Shown: positions 12,025-23,738 of the stretch, piece after piece
Numbering within the stretch: the stretch's first letter is position 1
Layout of the letters: each line of letters starts with the position of its first letter
Assembly: GCF_016906535.1 (NCBI RefSeq)
Contig: NC_057384.1
Location: 372,001-436,000 of the forward strand
Direction: 5' to 3'
Source of the DNA: Rhizoctonia solani
Taxonomy: Eukaryota > Basidiomycota > Agaricomycetes > Cantharellales > Ceratobasidiaceae
DNA: 64,000 nucleotides
The notes under the pieces: model-generated
The model's input: the letters and a program-made list of their open reading frames with translations, nothing else
What the model was told of the DNA's origin: nothing
Databases searched by the model: none
Position numbers and translations under genes: made by a program

Positions 12025-13559
12025 TGCTCTCGCTTACGGGAAGTCACCCATTGTTGTGATCGATCTCTCGACTGCCGGCGTACGTGAATCTTTTGCCTCA
12101 ATTTATCGTCTTACTCAACGATCTTTCCAGGCGGAATCTTAGCTTGCCACCGGAGCACAGTAAGTATTACATTTCGTACTGAGCCTATGGCCTCTCGCTT
12201 CTGAAACCCGCCCACATATGCTCACATGCCTACATGAGCGGCCTCGGACGTGAGACGGGGCCGCCGGGACGTGAGTACGACTCACGAGCTAGGCGTGTCA
12301 CCTGATCACAGGAGATGTGGTGAAAGGGACAAGGGATGGGGAGAAAATACAACGAGCGCGTTGCTCGATTCGTCCGTCGGCCGGACCCGGTCGATGGCGG
12401 GTCGACGGCCACGTGATCTCGAAAGGGTCGACTCCCTATAGCTAGGCCCAGTACGGGCCGTGTGGCTCCGCCGACTACCTCGCACCACCTCATGCTTACT
12501 CATTGTAAGACATCACTAAAGCAACTATAGTGCAACTATCAGAAAGCCCTTTGCGTTTGCGACTGCCGCCCGATTGGTACATGATTGAAGGTTTTTGAGC
12601 ACCAACTTATCACTTTAACATCGGGTGGTTGGGTGTTTCAAATGTGATCGATCGTCCCCATGTATGTTTTTAGTTCAATGCTTAGGAAGTGAGGTCTTAC
12701 GAGTACAGCATTTGACGACTTATTGTGACTTTAAGCTTAGAGATGCTCATGAGGTGCAGCACAGCGGCTAGGAGCTTCACCAAGTGTATAACATTCTAGT
12801 GCATCTCAAGGAGTGAGTTCCGCGCGATGTTCGCCCTTATACCATATGTAGTTTCCTGGCCCTGATTGTGTGCATGGCAGACGAGATCCAAAGGATACTG
12901 AGAAACAACATTCCCACAAGATAAATATCTCATTTCCGAGTCTGCATATTGGTCCATTATTCTATAACACCCTTATGATCGAGTCCGATGGTATGCATAT
13001 GTCCATTCACCATTTTTTAGCTAATAATTTTTCCCAAAAGGTTCTCGAGCCGTTCTGTCCCGGAGGATTTGGGGGCATGGGCGTTTTCATGTGGTTATCG
13101 GCGAATTTATTTATTATGCTTAATGCGCACAACTTAGCGCTTTGGAAGGCGGTTCTGGTGTGCTTTTCCTCAGAGGGCCTAGTATTACCACATGGGGTAC
13201 AAATGGGAGCTTTCTGTTCAGATATTAAAATGAACATGCGCATATAATAGCCAACATTGAATAACGGGGGCGCCTGTAGCAATTGCAGTAGCAAATGCAG
13301 AATATACAATCTGGGGGGCTGGATGCATTGTGGCTTCTGCCTCCCCAACTTGAGTAAAGCATGTTCCAAATCATCACAGTCCGATGATCTCATTCTGCAT
13401 GCCGAATTCTTAAATCAGATAGATTCTATTAAGGCTCGAAACTCCTCAAGTTCTCAGCTAACTGAGCGCCGCCTTGTCCTCGGCGCATGGCCCATATTCA
13501 ATTAGCTTCGAAGCTACTCAACCGAATCACCAACGGTTGGGACTTGCGCGGCCCTAAGC

Positions 13560-13567
13560 TATAAATA
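13560..13567 (+). promoter_or_regulatory. TATA box of the first small secreted peptide gene
   Basis: TATAAATA lies 50 bases upstream of the ATG at 13617, with a short CT-rich leader between. No comparable element was seen just upstream of the second peptide ATG at 13902, which bears on whether the two share one transcript. Confidence 0.5.
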
Positions 13568-13616
13568 TTAAGCTGGGGCAGCTGAAGGCCTCCTCACTTT
13601 GCATCCTCCCTCTACA

Positions 13617-13811
13617 ATGCGTTCGCTCATACCTGCCCTAATCACCTTTATATGTTCTGTGCTGCTAAGCTCTGCATCTCCTACTCCCGATCGTTCCTCG
13701 AACTTACTGGAGGAGCGCCAATGGTGTTTCACTGACCAATGCATCAAAGACTGCTGCACGAACGCAGGATGTAACGGTGAGGCACAAACGATTAATAGCT
13801 GGTTGTACTAA
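13617..13811 (+). CDS. Small secreted cysteine-rich peptide 1 (CC-x4-CN family)
   Basis: The ATG at 13617 opens a signal peptide (about residues 1-20, hydrophobic core ITFICSVLL, ending SSASP). A short propeptide ending EER follows, then a cysteine-rich core with C37, C42, C46-C47 and C52. The core shares C-x3-CC-x4-CN with the two genes downstream. As in the paralogs, an intron appears to start right after the CN codons: donor gtgagg at 13777, branch-like tactaat near 13807, acceptor tatag ending 13839. After splicing, the frame has no stop and runs in frame into the ATG of the next gene. Unspliced, the ORF ends at 13811. The sixth cysteine found in the paralogs is not seen here. Function is unknown; a secreted effector-like or antimicrobial peptide is plausible. 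Confidence 0.6.
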   Translation: MRSLIPALITFICSVLLSSASPTPDRSSNLLEERQWCFTDQCIKDCCTNAGCNGEAQTINSWLY

Positions 13812-13901
13812 TACCACTGTGCTTAATGGACATGTATAGCTACCGGTGAACCATCCCTAGTGCTCACACACACAACTAGTACTCTCAGCTACAGGCAAAC
13901 C

Positions 13902-14149
13902 ATGCGTCCCGGACCTACCGTAGTATTGATCTTGTGCTCTGCCATCATGGTCTTGTCTTCTCCAGCACCTCCATGCGATCTAACTCCCGCTGGTTGCCCG
14001 TGTACTTATTCATCGTGCGTGCAAGAATGCTGTAAACGGGTTGGATGTAATGGTAAGTACCATTTTGATCTTTGGTTGAGATAAAAGAGTTAAGGCCATC
14101 ACGGTATATGTATACAGGATCCCTGCATTGTGGTAACAGCAAGGTCTGA
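13902..14149 (+). CDS. Small secreted cysteine-rich peptide 2, two exons
   Basis: Exon 1 (13902-14052) encodes a signal peptide (core VVLILCSAIMVL, cut near SSPAP) and cysteines at 25, 32, 34, 39, 43, 44 and 49. The intron 14053-14117 (gtaagt..acag) follows the first base of the Gly codon of GCNG. Exon 2 (14118-14149) adds the last cysteine at residue 55 and a TGA. Total is 60 residues with no frame problem. The spacing C-x3-CC-x4-C-x5-C matches peptide 3 exactly, resembling the second half of an inhibitor-cystine-knot pattern. The intron phase and position are the same as in the other family members, so the three genes are duplicates. Function is unknown. Confidence 0.7.
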
Positions 14150-15230
14150 GACGAGAATTTAAACAGCGATTTATCTGGCGTAATTACTGATATTGAGCAT
14201 TTTATAGTGCTCTCGCAATGTCTGTCAATGCAACTGTAGATATAATTAGGAAAGCACCAGAGGCGGAGGAAAGTCAGAATCAAATGCCTGTATCCAAATT
14301 GGTTTGACCCTGTATGCAATAATGTAATGAGGTAAAATAAACACACCCCTAAATATTATATACCATCTGCTGTAAAAGCTCTTTTGCATACCCACCAACT
14401 CACGACTTGAGTGGTTACCATGGTCCGACTCGACTGGCAGCCAGCAACATTGCACAGCGCGCTTCCAGTTTGGGAAAGATCCTTTACGCCCGGTCAGATA
14501 TTGATGCGGTGCTATCACCTGGATCTACGCGCCCCGCGAAGGCCCGTGCCATTCCCGTGCAGCAAGGCGGCAACCTAAGAAAAAATAAAAAGCAAAGCGA
14601 AAATATCCCTATATGATCAGGAGTGCTTTGCTCATGTGGTCAAGCACCTTCTGCTGACGATCATCACGCCAAGATTCGAGCCAAAGATCAAGGGACGGTC
14701 TTTATAATAATCAAATCCTTCCTAAGCAAGGGGTGTCTCTTGGCAATGCGATGCAGATTATGTGGACCCGGGGAGATCAGAGAGGTACGTTCTATACAAT
14801 TTCAAGGCACAAGAAGCGCCGTCGAGAGAAAGGAGGGAGGGGGGAGCCGAAGCGCGTTCGGCGAACGTGGAGGGTGGGTATGATCGAGACCGCTTCTGAG
14901 AAGGGGGAAATGGAGAAAAATGAATTCGGTCTTGGTCTTGGAGGGTCGTGTGTAACATGTGATGGTCATGAGGGGAGGAGGGAAGGTCATGAGGCTTGGG
15001 TTCTTGCGTTCGCGAAGGATGGTGTTGGAGTCGGCAACAGATGCGTGTGACTCGTAGGTGTGGTTCAATCAGAAAACTAAATATAATGTTCCAAGTGGGT
15101 CGTCGATATCATGATGACCCCGACCCATAGGCGAATGATAAATAATATGTAGCACTTTCATAGGTGATCATGAAGCCTCGATTCGGCCTAATCAGACCAC
15201 TGGTGTACCTAGATTTTTCGCTCTGATACT
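14150..15230. other. Intergenic between secreted peptide genes
   Basis: I see no further family member here. A purine-rich stretch (about 14800-14930, many GGA/GAA runs on the plus strand) produces long open frames on both strands without domain signal. An ATG at 14419 opens a 52-codon frame of no recognisable type. The last 100 bases before 15231 are AT-rich (aaataatatg) and probably hold the promoter of peptide 3. Confidence 0.4.
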
Positions 15231-15507
15231 ATGCGGTTCACGTCGTTCTCGCTGCTCTGGCTTGCTCCTGCACTCTTGATTGCTGCTTCTCCTGTCCAAC
15301 CTGGAACAGAGGGTCTAAACGACCTTGGTGCGCGTGCGCAGTGTTCTCCAACTGGGCCATACAAGGTTTGCATAGACTACTGCTGTAAGGGCGTAGGTTG
15401 CAATGGTAAGTAACTCGGAACTCTTGTTTGCACTGGGGATAGTGTTCATGTATTATGTACTAGGTTTCTTGAATTGTGATCGTAGTACGGTTCGTATACG
15501 AGTGTAG
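15231..15507 (+). CDS. Small secreted cysteine-rich peptide 3, ICK-like spacing, two exons
   Basis: Exon 1 (15231-15405) gives a clear signal peptide (LLWLAPALLIAASP, cut near residue 19-20), a short acidic pro-segment ending AR, and cysteines 38, 47, 51, 52 and 57. The intron 15406-15463 (gtaagt..ctag) splits the Gly codon of GCNG. Exon 2 (15464-15507) supplies C63 and a TAG. The product has 72 residues and exactly six cysteines, spaced C-x8-C-x3-CC-x4-C-x5-C. That fits the inhibitor-cystine-knot (knottin) order C..C..CC..C..C. This is inference from spacing only. It is the cleanest member of the local family of three; a secreted host- or competitor-directed role is likely but unproven. Confidence 0.75.
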
Positions 15508-15734
15508 ACGTCAATTTGGGGATAGAATCGCTAATGAGTCTGTTTAGTGCAACTCGAACGGGACTTGCAGGTGTAAATGCCAGTATAATTAACTGGTGAC
15601 TTTATTCGATGGGGTGCGCGACAGGGCATACATGTGTATGAAACTATCCAGTATCATACCCAAAGGTATTCAACTTTGTAGTGATCGTGTTCAACATATT
15701 ATGCACAATGAATATAACGATCAAACCAAGATGC

Positions 15735-16436
15735 TTACTTTGCTTTTTGAGGAGGGAAGTTTGCTTTCCAAACCGCCTCATTCGACGGGTCGCCCTCTGC
15801 ATACCACTCCCGTTTCCATATAGGAGTCTTCATCTTTATTTGCTCCAAAATCCATTCGCAAACGTAGAAGGATTCGCGTCTGTGGGGGGACGTGACTGCG
15901 ATCACGATCGAGGCTTCTCCGACAGGTACTTCCCCGAGCCGATGGTGGATTGCGATTAGGGTGAGTGATGCTGCGTCGGTTGGAGCAGGGGTAAAAGAGG
16001 TAGGTCCAAAGTCGTGGGGTGAGACTTTCTATTACCCAGTGTTAGATTTCAGCTGTCGAGGATTTGTGTGGGTGGACGTGTGAAACGCACTAGGTTACGA
16101 GCATCCGTGGCGATTTTAGCCATGGATTTAATTGCGAGTTTGGAGTAGGCCTCGTATTCTAATCGTGTGACTTGTTTTCCTGTGACGATAGGTAAAGTGT
16201 AAGTTAGCAATTAGACGCATGAGTGATGGTCGCATTCGCAAACGAACATGTCTATTACCATTAAAGTTATCACGAGTGGTTCCTACAAATACTGCGAGTG
16301 CGCCAGCTCCGTTGTCTCGGACAGAGTCCATAATATTGTTGATATTGAGAGAGGTATGGGAGAGTGCGAAAGAGTCTCCTGTTAGAGGCTCAGAGAATTC
16401 GAGATCAATTGATTCGGACGGGGCGGTATTGTTCAT
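15735..16436 (-). CDS. MOCS2B: Molybdopterin synthase catalytic (large) subunit, MoaE/MOCS2B
   Basis: The enzyme transfers sulfur from the MoaD-type subunit to precursor Z in molybdenum cofactor synthesis, needed for example for nitrate reductase. There are three exons: 16436-16259, 16179-16099 and 15970-15735. Together they give 164 residues with no frame break. Family signatures are GALAVFVGTTRDNFNGKQV at the first junction, RLEYEAYSKLAIKSM, then LIAIHHRLGEVPVGEASI and the C-terminal IWKREWYAEG that carries the catalytic lysine. Both introns are short (about 80 and 128 bases) with GT..AG ends. The gene is complete and close to the usual fungal length. It is convergent with the secreted peptide cluster and divergent from the MCD4 gene. 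Confidence 0.93.
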
Positions 16437-16797
16437 GGCTGTTAAGCTGGTATAGGTTCGACTCAGAGAAGCAAAAGGAGTAAGAGAGAGCGATGTAAAT
16501 GCTCAGTAAATGCCAAGCTGAATTAAAAGGCCCGAGTAGACAGTGGTAAATCCAATAAAACGAGGGGGCTACGAGCTCCCTAGGATCAGATCAACTGAAA
16601 ATAGATAGACCAGCAATGAGTAACAAGCCTCACAAAAAAGCTATAGTCACGAATCGATGTACCAAGTAAACGACGCGTCAATCACGATTGGTGGTGGTTG
16701 GTATTAGCCGTGGGTAGATCACCTGGAAGATTGTATTGGCAAAAGCATCTGTGGGACCGATGACGTAATCACGATCGCGTCGCGGGCCAACCGCAAC
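16437..16797. other. Shared promoter region between MoaE (minus) and MCD4 (plus)
   Basis: This 361-base divergent intergenic stretch has no coding signal. It should contain both start regions. I see no unambiguous TATA box or repeat. Confidence 0.5.
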
Positions 16798-19700
16798 ATG
16801 CGAACACACACGACCTCGCAGATCCTCTGGCTCGGCCTAATATTCCATGTAGCCTATATCTACTCTGTATTCGACTGCTATTTCACATCTCCTGTTGTCC
16901 ATGGCATGCAACAGCATCGTATTTCTGGCCACGCAACGCTCCTAAAAAAGCACCTGCCAAACGTGTTGTCTTGATAGTTGGTGTGTATATAAATGTCCGA
17001 AATTTGTTAAATGATTTAAGAGTTTACTGCTGTTAGGGGATGGACTCCGAGCGACTTGCTGTTCAATGTCAACCCATTCCCGAATATCCGGACTCTCCCT
17101 TGACTGTAGCGCCATTCCTTCGTTCTGTTGCTTCAGAGCGCGGTGCTTTTGGAATAAGTCACACCCGAGTTCCTACTGAAAGTAGACCTGGACGTGGTAA
17201 TATTGAAATCTACATTTAAGAGACAGAAATTGATGGTGTGGCACTAACAAATAGACGTGGCGCTAATTGGAGGGATGTACGAGGACGTTTCGGCGGTCAC
17301 AAAAGGTCAGTGGGAGCAATCCCATTTGTGCGTCACTGACATCTCTCCTATCTACAAGGCTGGAAAACCAATCCCGTACGCTTGTGCTTTTCAAAAGTTC
17401 TGTCTCCATGGACTCATCCCAATTTCTCAGGTTGATTTCGACTCGGTCTTCAACAAATCCGCTCATACGTTTGCGTATGGATCGCCGGATATTGTCCCGA
17501 TGTTTGCTCGTGGTGTAACTCCCGAGGATAAAGTTTCCAGCTGGTGTTACGACGAAGAGGATGAAGACTTTACTAAAGGTAAGTACTATCCATGAATGCA
17601 TATTGTTCAGCCTGTCAACTCGTTTTTCGCCATTTTCTGCCACTTTTGTCTACTTTTTTTTCTTGCCCAAAGATGCCAAGGAGCTTGATACTTGGGTACT
17701 AACCCGGTTGAGAGAAACACTTCAAAATGCCACACAGCACCCCGGCTCTGCATTAGATCGAGCTTGCGTCAGGAAGGAGTGGTCATTTTCCTCCATCTTT
17801 TGGGGTTGGATACAACCGGACATAGTTATAGACCTTTTTCAAAGGTGCGTACGATATTTATAGTACAGCTAGCATCAACTCACCTCCTTTCATCGTAGGA
17901 ATATATGCAGAACATTATCCACGTCGATGCTATTGTGCAGGAAGCGGAAAAGCTGATCAACGACTTCTACGCACACGACGATGAGCCTGAGAACGAGTCG
18001 CGCACAGCTTACGTTTTCACCGCCGACCACGGTATGAGCGTAATAGGAAACCACGGTGATGGAGGTGAGTGTTCCCGCAAACGAACAAATGCGGTTCCTC
18101 TCATAGACTTTCTGCGTTGCGTGTAGATCCCGACAATACCCGCACCCCTTTAATCGTATGGGGCTCTGGCGTTCGTGGACCCGTGTCGGACCCGAAACCG
18201 AACTCGACCCACGACTCGTATTCTAAACCCGCATGGGGCCAGCCTTTGACTGATCTTGCGCGCGCCGATGTTCAGCAAGCGGACGTGGCGGCGTTGATGA
18301 CGGCCTTGTTGGGCGTCGACTGGCCAATGAACAGGTTAGTTGTACACCTTTTTGGTTGTTCTAAAGCGTAACCCACTTTGTTTTTTGTTTGCTTTTTTTT
18401 TTTAAAAAAAAAAAGTGTTGGAGTAGTGCCCGGTCTTGTCCAGGGTCCTGGGTATCTCAAAGAGTCTGATAAGCGAGGTGATGAGCAGATGGCTCGCATT
18501 GGAGTTGCGAATGCACGAGTAAGGGATTTTGATGTTCCCAAAAGATCACTGCTGACTGTTCTCAAGGCTATACTGGAGCAATATCGCGTCAAACACAGTA
18601 TGTCCGTTTTCTGTTTAGTTTAAACTGGGTGCACTCAACCCCGATGGCTCAGCGATCAAATCCAAACATCATCTACGCTACAAGTCTTTCCCTCCGCTTG
18701 AACCTTACGCTGGAGGCGCGCTACCCCCAGGTGCACTGGAACTTCGTGAAATCGAGAGATTGTTGGCTGCGCAGGACTGGAAAGCTGTACGGCAAAGGGC
18801 CCAGCATCTAATTGACATTACACTCGAGGGACTAGTATACTTACAGCGGTGAGCATACATAATTACGGTCTAGGATGATTAGTACTCACGATATAGCAGC
18901 TATGACAGATACGTTCTTCGGTTTATCGTCACTGCTGGTTATATTGGATGGATGCTCCTCTCTGCATTACACGTTCTCCATACACACGTCTTGCCTCCGA
19001 ATCCCGTACTGAAATCCACCGATGATACCGGCATCTCTGTGTTGGACCTCTTGGCATCGATGGTTTCCCTATTTACGGTCGGAATATTCGCGTACCAACG
19101 GTCTCCTTGGACGTACTACCTCTACGCCGCATTTCCGATCTATTTTTTCCGGAGCATACTTCGGGAGGGGAACGCCATGTACGAAACGCTCGCACAAGAA
19201 ATGGACTGGGGTACCTTCCCGACTCCCGAAGAAGTGTTGGCATGGGGCATCGGCTCGTTTGCAGTGCTCGAGTGTATGACGGTGAGATGGATTTCCTCCG
19301 ATTCTTGACGCCGCATATCTGATGCGTGTTTTCAAAGCTCGCATATACCCATCGAGAACTGTGGACCGTCTTGTTCGTGATTATTGGTGTCGTCTGGCCT
19401 GTTCTTTCGTGGCCCACAGGGTTTTACTCTCAGAATAAACGTCTCGGTTTGGGATGGACGATCAGTTGTCTTGTAAGCGGGATATTCACGGTATTGAGTG
19501 TTGAGAAGACCGAGAGTATTTTCCTTATGTAAGTGTGTTTGCCTCCTCGTATAGGATTTGAGCTAACTATGTATTGTAGTTCTCTGGGAGCGGGGGCGAT
19601 CCTTATGTTAGGTTTAGCTGGGGACTTGGCGGTAAAGTCTGAACTAGGCAGAAGATCCTTTTCTTTGTCGTCGATTATTCATAGGCCAAGAGGATCAGTC

Positions 19701-20909
19701 CAAGCGCAAGTTCGTGATTTATTGAAGGGCTAGACTGATTGATCTAAACGGGTACCCCAGATGATACTTGTTGTAGCTGCATTAGTCACAACGATCAGCT
19801 CGGTCCGGAGTTTACAAAACAAAGAAGGTCTACCCATCTTGAATCAATCGGCTGGATGGGTCATCCTTGGTGAGGTTCGATTGTCTGAATCGAAGTAGCA
19901 TTACTAAAGTGTTGTCGGTAGTTTTGAGTGTCGTCCTCCCTATCTTTCTTCCGCCTAGCGTTTCAAGTCCCAGCTCCAAGCTTCAGCAGTACTTCCTTGC
20001 CTTTGGACCACTTTTTGTTTTGTTGTCGATCAGCACCGAAGGTCTTTTTTATGCCTCGTTCAGCTTGACGTTGTTCCTTTGGGTAGAAGTCGAAGCCAGG
20101 CTCCATCAAACGGCAGAAAAGGCAGGGCCAAAGCGAATTGCCCCCAAGCCCGTAACGAAAAACATTGGATGGAGGGCAGAGGCGTTGCGTCAGGCACTAG
20201 ACGAGGACGAATCGGAACGTCCAAAGGTCATCAAAGCTCGTGCTCCCAGGCTCTCACGTGGACTTGCCGGAGCTGACGTTCGACGAGCGTTATTCTTCCT
20301 TTTCTTTGTCCAAGTGGCGTTCTTTGGAGCTGCAAAGTATGTTCTATGTTTTATTTCTCTTGGCTTTCTGTTGACATGATTTGTGGTAGCGTGGCGTCGG
20401 TCTCGTGAGTCTACTTGGGGTTTATTTTCTACCCTTTACTAATGGCTATGTACAGGTCCTTTTACCTTGAACCTGTCTATCGACTTATACCAGTCTTCAA
20501 TCCGTTCTTCATGGCTTCGCTGCTGATCTTCAAGATAGTCGCACCCTATGTGATACTATCGACTATGTTCGCGACTTTGAACAAGAGAGTTGCTCTTCCT
20601 TCGTTCGCGTTATTCAAGGTTGCCTTGGGCTTAACTGATGGTAATATGATTACTTGGTGTTCCTGGAATATCACTGATAAATGTGACCCGCATACAGTCA
20701 TGTCTCTGACATTTTTCTATCTGGTACGCGACACAGGCTCGTGGTTGGAGATTGGACAAAGTATCTCTTTCTATATTATTACTTCACTTCTACTCGCGTG
20801 GAGTGCAGGTATATGCGCAGCAGGTGACTGGTTAATGAAGGGATCAGTACTGGGAGATGAAGTTTCCGGTAGTACGAATAGATTGGACACTTCGAGGAAG
20901 TTTGACTGA
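16798..20909 (+). CDS. MCD4: GPI ethanolamine phosphate transferase 1 (MCD4/PIG-N)
   Basis: This ER membrane enzyme adds ethanolamine phosphate to the first mannose of GPI precursors. The N-terminus has one membrane helix ([17 protein letters not shown]). The alkaline-phosphatase-like domain then shows [53 protein letters not shown] and [16 protein letters not shown], which carry the metal ligands and nucleophile. The PigN domain with many membrane helices runs from about 18900 to the stop at 20907. There are many short introns. In several places the frame must change by one base to keep the family sequence: near 16935-16950, 17051-17058 (gcgacttg), 17083-17092 (atatccggac) and 17770-17800. 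Each fits a single missing base. The gene is otherwise full length, so I annotate it as a real gene with doubtful bases rather than a pseudogene. Confidence 0.92.
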
Positions 20910-21711
20910 TGATGGGATCACATACGCCGAGAATAACGCAATATAAATAGATTTTTTATCCATTGCAAAGCCGGTTTGAAAAATAGATTGTCTCACATGT
21001 TTGGTATGGTGTTATTTCTTGTGTGCTTAGTGGGCTCCCTCGCTTCTACATGGTATACACTACAGCCTAGCTTAATTTCTGACCCTGTATCATGTAGATC
21101 TCCACCAAGGTCACGATAACAAAGTTCTGACCCAAGTATACGTTTGGAAAGGGAGAATTTCCCCATAACTCAGTTGACGAATATTGGAACAGACGGCTCA
21201 TTGTGCCCTGCACGATGGGATGAACTCAGGAATCTCCCCTATATATGTTACGAACTCATCGGTTCAGTTTCTGACCCTTAGTTCACCCCTGTGCGCCTCC
21301 GTGTTTTGTATTATTGGCTTTTGGGCGCAGATGCCTGGGAAAATAAGAGCATAATATAGATAAACCATATTTTGGAGATTTACCATGCACGTTGTTTGAT
21401 ATTGCGGTTGTCTTTGCCAGAGGAAATAAGCAAGCGATCCCGTCCCTACTGGGATATCTGTGTGGCTGCTTTTAAAAACTTGGTTGATCCGACGGCGGAA
21501 CCTCATATTATCTTTTGGGCAAAACAAGTCGTCGTTCTGGGGGAAGACAAACAGTCCAGATCGGCCCATCCTTCATCATCATTTTGATTTGACAACGACC
21601 CACGACATGGTACAAATTGCGCTTTCATTGTAATACGTAGATTTACTGTACATGTATGCATATGGTATTATCGGCTTCAACGTTGACAAAAAAAAGTATA
21701 TAAAACGTCAC
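20910..21711. other. Intergenic between convergent MCD4 and F-box genes
   Basis: Open frames of 71 (plus) and 101 (minus) codons overlap here, but neither has recognisable features or good exon ends. The last part (about 21690-21712) contains an A-rich tract that could be the 3' end signal of the minus-strand F-box gene. Confidence 0.45.
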
Positions 21712-23374
21712 TCAATACCACTCGTGACCCTCAAACGGATTCGGTTCGTCAAAAGAACGGAAATCGACAATCGAACAATGCTTCCGTAGTTCCCTCTCAA
21801 ATGGCTCCTTTTCTATTGGCATTTTTCCAGATTCGATAGCATGGTCGCCCCATATTATGATCGCTTCGACGTGAAAGGTCTGAATAATGTGCTTTAGAAC
21901 GACCCACTCCATGCGACACCCGTTCAAAAGATACAGGGTGCTTATAGTCATGGGCGTCACGGGAGCCCTCAAACCCTCTTTCGATCCTTCACCAAACCAA
22001 TCGGTCAAACCCAGTGTGTGTACGCGCGGTACTAATCGAGAATTTCGCAAGTTGCACATAATCATCTACGCTACTGCTCTTATTCTCGTGACGTTGCAGC
22101 GCGCAAAGAACTTTTTGATTTCGCCATCAAATAACAGGGGAGGATCTTTTTGTGAATTCGCCAACATCGGGGTTCACGACAGAAACGCAGAGGGGCTTTG
22201 GGCCTGGAGCAATTAGTTTAAGGAAGTGGGTAAGCTGGGGGCGATCCCATGTACTAGTGATCAGAACTTCTAGATCGGCGAGTGATATTGGCTTCTTCGA
22301 TGCAGCCGTAGAACCTCGAGCAGTGATCTTAATTCCAAACTCCAGAATTCTGAGTTGTGGGCTAGCCTTGAGGATGGTCACAAATTGAGATTCAGTCATT
22401 GAGCCCCCTGGGATTAAAGGAAGTCGGAGCTCGACGAGCCCATGATATATTTTACTAGACCACACCGGATAAAGTCCTTTCAATCGCAAGACATCGACAT
22501 TAGCCCAAAGATCTTCAAGACTCTGTTCGGGCACGTCTAGCAACAGCGATTGGTGTGTACGCGTGTTATCTGCTGATTCAATCGCCTGATAGTGATCGTA
22601 CTTCCCCCGCTTGAGGATGGAAAGCTGTCTGAGGGTTCCCGGCACAAAGTGAGCGAGGCATGAGGTCAAGACTGCACGGCAGAAATTCAGACTGATCGTT
22701 CCCGCATGCATACCCACTTCGAGTTCAAGAGACCTTGTACGATGTCCATTCAAAGCTACGAATTTTTCCATTTCGCCTGTGGTTGTAACAAGGTCGAAAA
22801 AATCCGAAGCATCGATGTGCAAATCTAGGAGAGATTTCCCGGAACGATTTATGGATGTTTCTAGTCGGGGAATGGATTGTGGATCGTTCGCAATATCAGG
22901 AAATGAAAAGTCGATATGCGACCAGAGGGAAGAAGAGGAAATGACAATACGTCGCCAAAAAGAGCAGATATGAGATATGACGACAGGTTGGTCGGGATAA
23001 GACCCAGAAACCTCCTCTTCATTGTATTTCTTGCGATAGCCGCTGATATTGCACCATTGGGAAGCCACAACTATATGGAAGATTCGGGTAAGAACCTCGA
23101 TGGGAAGTGTGTGTATAGGGACGATCCTAGAAGAGCAGTTTCTAGTTTGGCAGATGGCAGCTTTTGCCTGTAGTATCTTTGTATTGCAAGATGATATTTG
23201 TGGGAGCTCATTTTCGATTTTGTCCAATAGCTCTTGGGGGACATCACGAAGGATTTTTGTTTCCAGGTAGGACTCGCGGATAGTGCGGCAGATATTGAGG
23301 TAACGGTCTACCGCAACCTGTAGTAGTTCTCCTGCGATCTGGAGCTCACCTAGCATATCGGCCAAGGCTATCAT
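21712..23374 (-). CDS. F-box-like/LRR protein
   Basis: Proteins of this type probably act as substrate adaptors of SCF ubiquitin ligases. The first 415 codons (23374-22127) are one uninterrupted frame: a helical N-terminus, then the F-box-like core IHTLPIEVLTRIFHIVV at about residues 87-103, followed by HICSFWRRIV..SSSLWSHIDFSF. Leucine-rich segments (LEDLWANVDVLRLKG, YHGLVELRLP, ASPQLRILEFGI) come next. The frame then stops near 22127, but the family sequence resumes in another frame (HTLGLTDWFGEG onward) to a stop at 21712. At least one single-base frame change between 22140 and 22040 is therefore needed. It is a paralog of the two genes at 44.6-48.0 kb. No introns are evident. Confidence 0.75.
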
Positions 23375-23738
23375 TGGGGCGTTTTGAGACTGTTACCAGT
23401 ACAAGACAAAGCTACCCTTGTTGCGTAATTTGCAATTCTAACCAGAAGCGCCGTTTACCAACCTGTACCTCCCAACTTGGAATTCGGGAACACAGCGCAT
23501 TCAAACTCTTCACAACCTCGAATTACTTGGTTGTCGGTGGTCTTGAAAAAATCGATTAAGCCCTTAATCGCTCCTCCTTATCCTTTCCTTCCCGGAATAT
23601 TGTGATATGGAAGAATTATTCTCATTGAACACCATTCATAGGCTGCTTCAAGTCCTATTGTGTGTTCTCTTACTTATCCCGCCAACAACATGGTCCTATC
23701 AATCTAGCATGTCTGGTGCTTCAGTTTAGTCCTTATTC
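23375..23738. other. Divergent promoter region
   Basis: This 364-base stretch lies between the minus-strand F-box gene and the plus-strand Hsp70-like gene. It contains CT-rich runs near 23570-23600 but no coding signal. Confidence 0.45.

Larger units (their letters stand above)
8285..13559. other. Gene-poor region with decayed repeats
   Basis: No family-level coding signal is visible. Contents I can name are an imperfect inverted repeat at 10661-10798, a short basic ORF at 11338-11478 preceded by a TATA-like cgcatataaact near 11250, a perfect 10-base palindrome at 12004-12024, and a block from about 11900 to 12490 that looks more GC-rich than its flanks. The longest open frame, on the minus strand at 8485-9012, has no recognisable features. 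The stretch reads like old transposon debris, but no transposase or reverse transcriptase motif can be read. Confidence 0.45.

Noticed and set aside
11900..12490. Solo LTR of a retrotransposon
   Set aside because: No matching second copy, TG..CA ends or target-site duplication could be assigned by eye.
12870..13393. Overlapping 125- and 128-codon frames on both strands
   Set aside because: Neither shows a recognisable domain or splice structure; probably chance in low-information sequence.
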